Positions 16,001 through 24,248 of a DNA stretch of 58,618 bases are shown piece by piece. Source of the DNA: Chloroflexota bacterium (lineage in GTDB: Bacteria > Chloroflexota > Anaerolineae > Anaerolineales > Villigracilaceae); NCBI GenBank assembly GCA_029782225.1, contig JAKOVF010000268.1, forward strand, positions 1 through 58,618, written 5' to 3'. A program made the position numbers and the translations under genes. Position 1 is the first letter of the stretch; each line of letters opens with the position of its first letter. Under the pieces are notes generated by a model. That model saw only the letters and a list, made by a program, of their open reading frames with translations. It was not told the origin of the DNA and made no database searches.

Positions 16001-16856
16001 CGTATTCAACCCCGGCGCGACTCTTCTCGCTGACGGTACCACTTTGTTATTATGTCGCGTGGAGGATCGGCGCGGTCTTTCCCACCTATGTGCTGCGCGC
16101 TCCGCAAATGGCATTGATGGCTGGCAGATCGACTCCAGGCCCACTTTTATGGCCGATCCGGAACACTATCCCGATGAATTGTGGGGCCTGGAAGACCCGC
16201 GCATTACCTATGTCCCCGAATTGGGGCAGTATGCCATTGCCTATACGGCGTATGCAAGCGGAGGGCCAGGGGTGGCTTTGGCGCTCACACAAGACTTCAT
16301 CTCCTTCGAGCGTTACGGCGTCATCATGCAACCGGAAGATAAAGATGCGGCACTCCTGCCGCACAGGATTAATGGCCGTTGGGCTCTGATCCATCGCCCG
16401 GTTGGGGGAACCAGTGCGCACATGTGGATCTCATATTCAACGGACTTGCGGAACTGGGGTGGACATAAGAAGATCCTGGAAGCGCGCCTCGGCGGTTGGT
16501 GGGATGCGAACAAAATTGGCCTCTCTACTCCACCCATTCAAACTTCAGAGGGCTGGCTGGTCATTTATCATGGAGTGAAGCAAAACGGCTCTGGCGTAAT
16601 CTACCGCCTGGGTCTTGCTCTGTTTGATCTGGATGCCCCGGAGTGCTGTTTGAAACGAGGCGACGAGTGGGTGTTCGCTCCCGAAGAACCTTATGAGAAG
16701 CATGGAGATGTGGACAAGGTAGTCTTTCCGTGTGGATGCACGGTTGCACCCGATGGTGACACCTTACGCATCTATTATGGTGCGGCAGACACAAGTATTG
16801 CTATGGCCACGGGGAGTGTTCGAGCCATGCTGCGATGGTTACAGGCTAGAGGCTAA
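15915..16856 (+). CDS. GH130 family glycoside phosphorylase
   Basis: About 313 residues with GH130 hallmarks: 'NPILTAANWPY' at the start, 'FNPGATLL', 'LLCRVEDRRGLSHL', 'ELWGLEDPRITY' and 'KIGLSTPPIQTSEGWLVIYHGV'. The family forms a five-bladed propeller and mostly phosphorolyses beta-mannosides (for example mannosyl-glucose or oligomannans) to mannose 1-phosphate. Because the N-terminal motif begins only about eight residues after the ATG at 15915, the 86-base overlap with the glycosyltransferase is real; an ATG at 15900 is also possible. The overlap suggests coupled translation. Exact substrate cannot be predicted. Confidence 0.88.
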   Translation: MNDHHSDLFQRYNLNPILTAANWPYQANSVFNPGATLLADGTTLLLCRVEDRRGLSHLCAARSANGIDGWQIDSRPTFMADPEHYPDELWGLEDPRITYVPELGQYAIAYTAYASGGPGVALALTQDFISFERYGVIMQPEDKDAALLPHRINGRWALIHRPVGGTSAHMWISYSTDLRNWGGHKKILEARLGGWWDANKIGLSTPPIQTSEGWLVIYHGVKQNGSGVIYRLGLALFDLDAPECCLKRGDEWVFAPEEPYEKHGDVDKVVFPCGCTVAPDGDTLRIYYGAADTSIAMATGSVRAMLRWLQARG

Positions 16857-17131
16857 CGAATGGTAATACGTTAATCTGGGGGAAAGGAACTTATCAGGTT
16901 CAAAAACAGCTTGCTGTTTGGTTCCGGCAGCCTCTGATCAGAGAGGCGAGATTTGTTTTGGCGGTTACGCATGCACAGGCACATCTGTAATATAAGTGTT
17001 CAGTGTACAAATCAATATTGGGAGGCCAGGCCTTCGCGGCATGCAGCTCCCGGTATTATTATCAGTAGGTCACGAAACGACTGAGAGAAGCCCGGCCGTG
17101 TCTTAACTTTGCCACACAGAATATCTGACTC
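16857..17131. other. Intergenic stretch after the GT4-GH130 operon
   Basis: No gene was recognised here. A short A/T-bounded hairpin AAACAGC/GCTGTTT lies at 16904-16919. A minus-strand frame across 17062-17274 has no protein-like features. Confidence 0.4.
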
Positions 17132-17165
17132 ACTCCCCATACTTCAATGCCGGGGAGTTTTTTAT
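17132..17165 (+). terminator. Rho-independent terminator
   Basis: ACTCCCC (17132-17138) and GGGGAGT (17152-17158) pair around a 13-base loop and are followed directly by a run of T. It would end transcription of the GT4-GH130 operon before the 1152-residue protein gene. Confidence 0.7.
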
Positions 17166-17317
17166 TATGGTCCGTAAAACCCGATGAATCCTTGAAGGAT
17201 GTTTGTCTCTCAAGAAAGGGCAAAAAGACCATTGATGAACAGGAATTAACAGTGATAGTATCACTCGCAGGCATTTGGGATGCCTACAACGATTCGTAGC
17301 AGGAGAAGCCCAACAGG

Positions 17318-20300
17318 ATGAACGAAAAACGCAACCCGATCTTCATTGGAGAGATGATCCAACAACAGTCAGAAAGCAAGGTGAGCGGGCAATTCGTCAA
17401 CTTGCCTGGCAACACATTTTATGAGATCGAAAACTATGACAGCATGAAGCCGTTCTTCATGAACATCGTGAGCAGTACCAATCACTGGCTCTTTATCTCA
17501 TCGACCGGCGGGCTTTCAGCAGGCAGAGTCAGCGCCGAGCAGTCATTATTCCCCTATTACACCGAAGACAAAATCACCGAGAACTATGAGAACACAGGCA
17601 GCAAATCCATTTATCTTGTCACACGCGGCGAGCGGACGAGTCTGTGGGAGCCGTTCTCTGACCGGTATAAAGGCAGCTATCGCATCAAGCGGAATCTCTA
17701 TAAGAATGTGCCCGGTACCACTCTGCTCTTTGAGGAACAAAACTTCAGCCTTGGGCTTACCTTCCGCTATGCGTGGCGGACCAGCGACCGGTTCGGATTT
17801 GTCAAATCCGCGTGGTTGAACAATTCCGCCGATTCGAATTGTCAGGTTGAAGTATTGGATGGGATGCAGAACATCCTCCCTGCGAATATCACTTCTTTGA
17901 CGCAAAACACTTTCAGTCCGCTTTTGGATGCCTACAAGCGCTCCGAACTGGACCCGGAAACGGGTCTCGCTATCTTTGCCTTGAACTCCACCCTGACCGA
18001 TCTCGCCGAGCCGAGCGAGTCACTTCTGGGGACGACCGCGATGCAGTTGGGTCTGGACCATGCTGACTACTTAATCTCGTCTGCCCAGTTGGAAGACTTC
18101 CGCATGGGAATGGGCATCACCACGGAAACAGAAGTCCGCGGGCAGCGCTGCGCTTATTTTACCCACACCACGCTGGAGTTTTCTGCAGGCGAGGAAAAAG
18201 CCTGGCATCTGGTGGCAGATGTCAGTCAGGACAGCGTTGCGATCCTCAACTTGAAGCACAAATTAAACGGGGATCGTTCCCAGCTCTTCAAAGCCATCGA
18301 ACAAGACATCCGGCTGAACAACTTGAGCATGGAGAAGATCGTCGCCGCCGCGGATGGGCTGCAGCTTTCGAACGATCCGCTTTGTACGGCCCATCATTTT
18401 GCAAATGTGATGTTCAACACCATGCGCGGCGGTATCTTCTCGAATGGATATGATATCCAGACAGAGGATTTCATTGACTTTGTAAAAGTGCGCAATCGGG
18501 ATGTCCTCGCGAACAATGCAGCGTTCTTCTCTGAGCTGCCCGCAGAAATGAACATCCTGAATCTTCACGCCCGCGCAGAAGCCAGTGCACAGGCAGACCT
18601 GGTCCGGTTAAGCTACAGCTATCTGCCGCTGTCGTTCAGCCGACGGCACGGCGACCCGAGCCGCCCGTGGAACCGTTTCGCCATCGACATCAAAAAACCC
18701 GATGACTCCCTCAAGCTGGGTTATGAAGGCAACTGGCGTGACATTTTCCAGAACTGGGAGGCGCTGGCCTACTCGTACCCGGAATATATTGAAGGCATGA
18801 TCAGCACCTTCCTGAACGCGACCACCGTCGATGGATATAACCCTTATCGAATTACGCGTGAAGGCATCGACTGGGAAATCCCCGAACCAAACAATCCCTG
18901 GGCGAATATTGGCTACTGGAGCGACCATCAGATCATCTATCTCCAAAAGCTGATGGAGATCAGCACAAAGCTGCATCCGGGCAAACTCCAGGCATTCCTG
19001 ACCCAACCGGTCTTCAGCTATGCCAACGTTCCCTATCGCATTAAATACTATGATGACCTGCTGGCGAACCCGTACAACAGCATTGAGTTTAACTGGGAGC
19101 TGGAACACGAGATCGAACAGCGTATGAAGGAACACGGCACAGACGGCAAATTAGTTTTCGCGCGAGATGGGAAGATACTCCACGCCAACCTGACCGAAAA
19201 ACTGCTCACACTTCTGCTCGCCAAACTCGTGAACTTTGTTCCTGAGGGCGGGATCTGGATGAACACGCAGCGCCCCGAATGGAACGATGCTAACAACGCC
19301 CTGGTTGGCAAGGGACTTTCGGTGGTGACGCTGGGTTATCTGCGCCGTTACGTTGTCTTTTGCCGGGAATTGCTTTGTCAGGGCGGGCCAGCAGAAATCG
19401 ACATCAGCGCCGAGGTCGCCGAGTTCTTCAAGCAGATTAGTGCGGCGCTAGAGCACTTTGAGCCACACTTGTCAGCATCCTTCGATGATAAGCAGCGCCG
19501 TGACATTCTGGAAGCTCTCGGGCAGGCCGGGAGTGCCTACCGCTGGAATTTTTACACCCGGGGACTCAGCGGGGCGCGGACCTTGCTCTCCGGCACAGAA
19601 GTGTTGGCTTTCTTCGATCTAGTGCAAAGGTACATTGAGCATTCACTTCGTGCGAACCGGCGCAGTGACTGCCTCTATCACGCCTACAATATCCTGCACC
19701 TCGATGAAAACCAGGCCCGGATCAGTCATCTATATGAAATGCTGGAGGGACAGGTTTCCATCCTTTCCTCCGGGATGCTCTCGGGAGATGAATCACTGGC
19801 GCTTCTGGAGAGTCTGCGTCAAAGCGCCCTCTACCGTGCCGATCAGCACACTTACATTCTCTATCCGGACAGGAGCCTGCCGAGCTTTCTCGAAAAGAAC
19901 AGCCTCACTGCTGAGCAGGTGCAGGATTTGATTTTGCCTGCCGCGCTGGCTGAGGCCGGAGACAAAACACTTTTGATCAGAGATATGAATGGCGGCTATC
20001 ACTTTAGCGGCCAGCTACGCAACGGAAAGGATGTTCAGCGAGCGCTGGACGAACTGGGATGCCAACCGCGGTTTGCCGAACTGGTCGCAGCCGAGGGTGC
20101 ACAGATAGCTACCCTGTTTGAAATGGTTTTTCGTCACAACGAATTTACCGGGCGCTCCAGCACGTTCTTCGCCTATGAAGGACTGGGCAGCATCTACTGG
20201 CACATGGTCTCCAAGCTTTTGCTGGCTGTGCAGGAGACTGTTTTCCGATTTCAGAACGAACCTTTCGGTCCAAATCTGGCGAATAAGTACCGCGATATTC

Positions 20301-20776
20301 GGGCCGGACTTGGCCATCATAAACATCCAAGTGTCTACGGCGCCTTCCCCATCGATCCCTACTCCCACACACCGAAGGGACAAGGCGCCCGGCAGCCTGG
20401 TATGACCGGTGCTGTCAAAGAGGAGATTCTCTGCCGCCAGGGCGAGGTGGGGCTGTATTTTGAAAACGGTTGTCTGGTGTTCGATTCAATGTTGCTGGAT
20501 CGAGAGGAATTGCTGGCAGAGCCAACCTCATTTAACTACCGTGACGTCAAGGGTACTCTTCAGTGTCTTGAACTGGGCAGCGCGTCATTGGCCTTCACCG
20601 TCTGCCAGGTACCTGTGATCCTTCAAGCCGGCGACGTAGAAAGTATTACTGTGCATCTGACCAATCAGGATATACAGGTGAATACCGGTAACCATCTGGA
20701 TGAAACCAACAGTCAGCATATTTTTCGGCGCGACGGGGTGGTGCATCACCTGGTTGTTCAGCTCCACAGAAGCTAA
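17318..20776 (+). CDS. Large uncharacterised cytoplasmic protein, possibly a carbohydrate-active enzyme
   Basis: An 1152-residue protein that I do not recognise. It has no signal peptide or membrane helix. The N-terminal 350 residues look beta-rich ('WLFISSTGGLSAGRVSAEQ', 'YLVTRGERTSLWEP') as in the N-domains of GH94-like phosphorylases. The middle contains helical segments with clustered aromatic and acidic residues: 'GNWRDIFQNWEAL', 'GYWSDHQIIYLQKL', 'RPEWNDANNAL', consistent with an (alpha/alpha) barrel. The C-terminal part includes 'AYEGLGSIYWHM', 'PIDPYSHTPKGQGARQPGMTGAVKEEIL'-like residues and a beta-rich end. Neighbours are all sugar enzymes, so a glycoside hydrolase or phosphorylase role is an inference from context. 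AGGAGA lies 15 bases upstream of the ATG. Confidence 0.6.
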   Translation: MNEKRNPIFIGEMIQQQSESKVSGQFVNLPGNTFYEIENYDSMKPFFMNIVSSTNHWLFISSTGGLSAGRVSAEQSLFPYYTEDKITENYENTGSKSIYLVTRGERTSLWEPFSDRYKGSYRIKRNLYKNVPGTTLLFEEQNFSLGLTFRYAWRTSDRFGFVKSAWLNNSADSNCQVEVLDGMQNILPANITSLTQNTFSPLLDAYKRSELDPETGLAIFALNSTLTDLAEPSESLLGTTAMQLGLDHADYLISSAQLEDFRMGMGITTETEVRGQRCAYFTHTTLEFSAGEEKAWHLVADVSQDSVAILNLKHKLNGDRSQLFKAIEQDIRLNNLSMEKIVAAADGLQLSNDPLCTAHHFANVMFNTMRGGIFSNGYDIQTEDFIDFVKVRNRDVLANNAAFFSELPAEMNILNLHARAEASAQADLVRLSYSYLPLSFSRRHGDPSRPWNRFAIDIKKPDDSLKLGYEGNWRDIFQNWEALAYSYPEYIEGMISTFLNATTVDGYNPYRITREGIDWEIPEPNNPWANIGYWSDHQIIYLQKLMEISTKLHPGKLQAFLTQPVFSYANVPYRIKYYDDLLANPYNSIEFNWELEHEIEQRMKEHGTDGKLVFARDGKILHANLTEKLLTLLLAKLVNFVPEGGIWMNTQRPEWNDANNALVGKGLSVVTLGYLRRYVVFCRELLCQGGPAEIDISAEVAEFFKQISAALEHFEPHLSASFDDKQRRDILEALGQAGSAYRWNFYTRGLSGARTLLSGTEVLAFFDLVQRYIEHSLRANRRSDCLYHAYNILHLDENQARISHLYEMLEGQVSILSSGMLSGDESLALLESLRQSALYRADQHTYILYPDRSLPSFLEKNSLTAEQVQDLILPAALAEAGDKTLLIRDMNGGYHFSGQLRNGKDVQRALDELGCQPRFAELVAAEGAQIATLFEMVFRHNEFTGRSSTFFAYEGLGSIYWHMVSKLLLAVQETVFRFQNEPFGPNLANKYRDIRAGLGHHKHPSVYGAFPIDPYSHTPKGQGARQPGMTGAVKEEILCRQGEVGLYFENGCLVFDSMLLDREELLAEPTSFNYRDVKGTLQCLELGSASLAFTVCQVPVILQAGDVESITVHLTNQDIQVNTGNHLDETNSQHIFRRDGVVHHLVVQLHRS

Positions 20777-20864
20777 GCCTACTGGAAGATCAGTCATGAG
20801 AAACTGGCGGCTGTGAACGCAGAGCTGGAATGGGCGTTCGTTTGATTCAGCGCAAAAGATTGAC

Positions 20865-23801
20865 CTATTCTCCAAACATGACCGTGACGACTTCACATCC
20901 GCGGGCTTTGAGTGTCACCTCGCCTCTTTCTCTGACGTCCAGCCTGCTGACCGTTTCCTCAGCCAGGTTCACCTGTTCGGCCTTTTCAAACTTGCGCCAG
21001 GGCATCAGTGTGACAGAAATTTCCTCCTGGCGGATGTTGTAGCCGCGCACGATCCAGCCCCTTCCATCTTCGATCGATTTTATGGTGCTGACCACAAAAC
21101 ATGGATTATCTACAGCGACCATGGAACCACCGGAAGGAAGGATGCCTGCGTGGATATCGGTGGCAACTGCTCGTAGAGGAGACGCGAAGTCCCACGCCTG
21201 CTGGTAGGATAGGGCACTCCCCTCCCCCACAATGATCGAGTAATCAAATTCCCACAGGCCGGGCATCTGTGCTCCAGGCGTCTCGAGGAACGGACCCGCA
21301 TGTCCCGTGCGTGTTGTGAAATCATCACGCGAAAGCCAGCCGACACAGCGGAGTAGCGTGAGTACTATTTCAGATTGCTGCGTTACTTCCACTTCCGGTA
21401 ATCCTCGATTGGCTATCGTCAGCATATTTTCACCGTCTGTGACAGATGTGAACGCGCGCTGCGGGACTTCAGGCCGCGGCTCCTCTATCCACATGGGATC
21501 AGAAGCAGGGATACCGATCGGGCGCTTCACGATTTCAAAGTGACCATCATACTGCGCGGCATCAACAGCAAAAGGAGCAGGGAAATGTACCCGCAGGCGA
21601 TGGTCCTCCGCATGATTTTCAACCTGTGTGTGAATATCCGCGCGTGCAACACCATTCGTCAAAGTAACGGTGGTCTTAATGGGAAGGTTGACCATTTCCC
21701 TTGATCGCGACCTTCTGTCTGCGGTCAATTTTGCAGGCACAGATAGAATGAGTGAGATGGTCATCCTCTGCTGAACCGGCCCACGGTGGACAGTGACATC
21801 CTGCAATTCGGGCGAGGCCTGTTGGCTATCCGCAGCAGGCGAGGCGAAGTTGTATTCATCACCGCAGTCTCCGCTATCCACAAAGCAGTTCAGGCCGCGA
21901 TAGATTGTCCCTGTAGCTTTTTCCGTTACCGTGAGGGTTCGATCGTCGGTGTTCAACTTAACGGAAAGCAAATCGTTCTCAATGATATGAGGGGGTCTCG
22001 TGTTAGGCTGAGAAAGACGCGAGATGAGCTTTTGAGCAACAGGCAGCTTGGCCAACGGCGCAAGCAAGCGCATGATCGGTGTGACTTTGATCTCAGCAGG
22101 CGCGTTTTCCTTCCTGCGTAAATAAAATGCTTTCCAACCCAGGCCGGGGACATCCCTCGCCGCAAAGGTAATGTTCGCAGAATCAGGCGAGCGAGCATGA
22201 ATGTGGAAAGATTCAATGCTGGTGTCCTTCAAATGCTCTCGAAGCGTTTTGATGCCGTGATTCCAAACGTCCAGCCGTGGGCTGGCATTTTCCGCAAAGA
22301 TGGCTTCCACGCGCAGGTTCACGCCAATGCGTTCGAGGTGCAAATTCTGAATTGCAAGATTCCCTACCTTTCCATCATTGACCATCGCCAGCATCCCGCC
22401 CAGTTCCTCACGCCGCACACGGACGTTGATAAGGTCGGTCGTTTCTCCGCTGGCGGATTGATGCGGAATGATATTCCCCGCCTCATCGACGATTTCAAAA
22501 TCGGTGATGCCGCTTGGCAGGGAGATTTCAGTGGTGACGATATCGGTTCGTGGGGCAGATAAGGGATTGAAGACGACAATCGACGACAGACCACTGACGA
22601 CTGACGACGAACTATGGTCAATGGTCTGAGGTCCATGGTCAGTTTGAACGCACGCCGCGATTGCATCCAAACTCTGCTTTGTGATTTCCTCCCCAATCTG
22701 CTCCACCTGATCGAAACGCGGACGCATCTCATCGTGGACCGAGTCAATGGAACAACCGCAGATGGAATCATGCGGATGACATTGCATGAGGAGCTGCCAG
22801 GCGTGACGGACCACAGACGATTGACGACGGATCGTGGTCTGTGGTCGGTTGTCCGTGGGCAGCAGAGAAGCGAATGTGCTGAATGGTTCTGCCCATTTCT
22901 CCAGCAAATTCTCACAGATATGATTGCGCTGCTTGATCCACATGCGCGTGGATAGAACTCCCGGCAAAAGATGAGAACGTTTTGAGGAACGCAGTTCACC
23001 GGCAACAACGGGAATCTCCAGATTGCGTTTTGCGATGGACGCCTGGACGGCAGCGAGGTAAGCGGGCAGCGTGGAGTGTTCAACGCAGTACTCCCGGAGC
23101 ACACTATTTGCCGCTTGAATTGCGTTCGAGGTCTCGGGGGCTGGTTCCATGTGGTCAGTGCCGAACATGACAAGTACATCATCTACTGCGGAATAAGGAG
23201 CGAGGGAATCAGCCGCATGTTGAATCTGCTCCGTGAAGCGGACCAGGTCACTTGTGTTGAGCCCCGCGCCGTTGCTATAGGAATCACGCATATAGAGCAT
23301 CAACACCCGCGAGCCATCCGGCGACTGCCACCAAAGTTCAGCAGGCTGGTCATCCAGTCCGCGCCACAGACAGGCGTTGTTAATGCCAAAGCCGCACAGT
23401 ATTTGGGGCATCTGTCCGATGTGGCCGAATGAATCGGGCATGTAGCCGATCATCATCTTAGGGCCAAAGCGGCGTGCTTCACGGTCACCGGCCAGCAGGT
23501 TGCGGATGTGCGCTTCCGGGCTGACGAGGAACATGTCGGGGAGGATGTGCCAGGGGCCAATGTGCAAACGTCCGTCTTGAACGAGGCGTTTTAGCGTAGA
23601 CTCAGCCTCGGGTCGCATCTGAAGATAATCGCCCAGAATGATCGTTTGTCCATCGAGCATGAAGTGCTTGTAGTCGAGGTCATTTTCAAGGATGTCAATC
23701 AATCCATCCACGAGATGAACAAGCTTGAGGCGAAACTGTTGAAACGTGCGATACCATTCGCGGTCCCAATGAGTGTGAGAAACTAAATGTATGGTTTTCA
23801 T
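20865..23801 (-). CDS. GH38 alpha-mannosidase
   Basis: A 978-residue Zn2+-dependent retaining alpha-mannosidase with no signal peptide, so probably cytoplasmic. The metal motif 'HTHWDREW' gives H11 and D13; the nucleophile is D123 in 'YMPDSFGH'; a further Zn ligand is in 'CHPHDSICG'. The C-terminal half is beta-rich as in the family. Two palindromic DNA elements are inserted in frame, adding residues about 315-331 and 386-410, in loops that family members need not have. The ATG overlaps the stop of the DUF559 gene (ATGA). It probably trims alpha-mannosides produced or imported by neighbouring enzymes. Confidence 0.93.
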   Translation of the reverse strand: MKTIHLVSHTHWDREWYRTFQQFRLKLVHLVDGLIDILENDLDYKHFMLDGQTIILGDYLQMRPEAESTLKRLVQDGRLHIGPWHILPDMFLVSPEAHIRNLLAGDREARRFGPKMMIGYMPDSFGHIGQMPQILCGFGINNACLWRGLDDQPAELWWQSPDGSRVLMLYMRDSYSNGAGLNTSDLVRFTEQIQHAADSLAPYSAVDDVLVMFGTDHMEPAPETSNAIQAANSVLREYCVEHSTLPAYLAAVQASIAKRNLEIPVVAGELRSSKRSHLLPGVLSTRMWIKQRNHICENLLEKWAEPFSTFASLLPTDNRPQTTIRRQSSVVRHAWQLLMQCHPHDSICGCSIDSVHDEMRPRFDQVEQIGEEITKQSLDAIAACVQTDHGPQTIDHSSSSVVSGLSSIVVFNPLSAPRTDIVTTEISLPSGITDFEIVDEAGNIIPHQSASGETTDLINVRVRREELGGMLAMVNDGKVGNLAIQNLHLERIGVNLRVEAIFAENASPRLDVWNHGIKTLREHLKDTSIESFHIHARSPDSANITFAARDVPGLGWKAFYLRRKENAPAEIKVTPIMRLLAPLAKLPVAQKLISRLSQPNTRPPHIIENDLLSVKLNTDDRTLTVTEKATGTIYRGLNCFVDSGDCGDEYNFASPAADSQQASPELQDVTVHRGPVQQRMTISLILSVPAKLTADRRSRSREMVNLPIKTTVTLTNGVARADIHTQVENHAEDHRLRVHFPAPFAVDAAQYDGHFEIVKRPIGIPASDPMWIEEPRPEVPQRAFTSVTDGENMLTIANRGLPEVEVTQQSEIVLTLLRCVGWLSRDDFTTRTGHAGPFLETPGAQMPGLWEFDYSIIVGEGSALSYQQAWDFASPLRAVATDIHAGILPSGGSMVAVDNPCFVVSTIKSIEDGRGWIVRGYNIRQEEISVTLMPWRKFEKAEQVNLAEETVSRLDVRERGEVTLKARGCEVVTVMFGE
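22572..22643. repeat. In-frame palindromic insertion element, GH38 copy 2
   Basis: A stretch of GACGAC/GTCGTC and GGTC/GACC words that folds back on itself, lying inside the mannosidase gene. On the coding strand it adds 'TDHGPQTIDHSSSSVVSG', matching the peptides of the other copies (22806-22856 and 41010-41068) in the same frame. Confidence 0.7.
22806..22856. repeat. In-frame palindromic insertion element, GH38 copy 1
   Basis: ACGGACCACAGAC at one end and GTCTGTGGTC plus GTCCGT at the other are inverted copies. On the coding strand the element adds 'TDNRPQTTIRRQSSVVR' to the mannosidase without a stop or frameshift. Confidence 0.75.
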
Positions 23802-24193
23802 TCACCCTCATCCCCAACCCTTCTCCCAATTCTGGGAGAAGGGAGTCCACAGGCATCTAATATTGAGTTGAGTACCTGTTGTAAATCGTTCTCGATTTCG
23901 TCATTTCTAAATCGAATTACGCGGTAACCGTAACTCTCGATTTCTTGCGTTCGCTGCAGATCCGCATTAACCTGCAAATCATGAATATCGCCATCCAGTT
24001 CGACAAGGATTTTGCATTCCGCGCAATAGAAATCTGCAATGACACCACCCATTGGAGCTTGCCGGCGAAATTTGAATCCACCCAGTCGTCTATTGCGCAA
24101 ACACTCCCATAATATTTTCTCAGAAGGGGTCATTTCTTTTCGTAGCTCTTTTGCACGCAGTTGAACGTTTGTCGTTGCACGCATTCTTCTCAT
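23798..24193 (-). CDS. DUF559 endonuclease-like protein
   Basis: A 131-residue protein of the DUF559 family, related to very-short-patch repair endonucleases of the PD-(D/E)XK fold. Motifs: 'MTPSEKILWECLRNRRLGGFKFRRQ', 'VIADFYCAECKILVELDGDIH' with the catalytic acidic residues, and 'YGYRVIRFRNDEI'. It should be a small DNA-cleaving or repair enzyme. The last 16 residues ('GLPSPRIGRRVGDEGE') are encoded by a palindromic repeat, and a similar inverted palindrome lies just before the gene, so the gene looks like a cassette inserted between the flippase and mannosidase genes. Its stop overlaps the mannosidase start. Confidence 0.88.
   Translation of the reverse strand: MRRMRATTNVQLRAKELRKEMTPSEKILWECLRNRRLGGFKFRRQAPMGGVIADFYCAECKILVELDGDIHDLQVNADLQRTQEIESYGYRVIRFRNDEIENDLQQVLNSILDACGLPSPRIGRRVGDEGE
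23803..23845. repeat. Palindromic element at the 3' end of the DUF559 cassette
   Basis: CCCTTCTCCCA (23818-23828) and TGGGAGAAGGG (23833-23843) form an 11-bp stem with loop ATTC, preceded by CACCCTCATCCCCAA. It encodes the DUF559 C-terminus. The element at 24207-24248 is a related copy in inverted orientation. Confidence 0.75.
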
Positions 24194-24206
24194 ATTTGTT
24201 CTCTAC

Positions 24207-24248
24207 TCCCCCTCTCCCGAATTCGGGAGAGGGCCCAGGGGTGAGGGC
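24207..24248. repeat. Palindromic element at the 5' end of the DUF559 cassette
   Basis: A perfect 24-bp palindrome (24210-24233) centred on GAATTC, followed by GCCCAGGGGTGAGGG. Its reverse complement reads CCCTCACCCC...CCCTCTCCC, matching the element at 23803-23845. The two copies bracket the DUF559 gene as inverted repeats. Confidence 0.75.
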
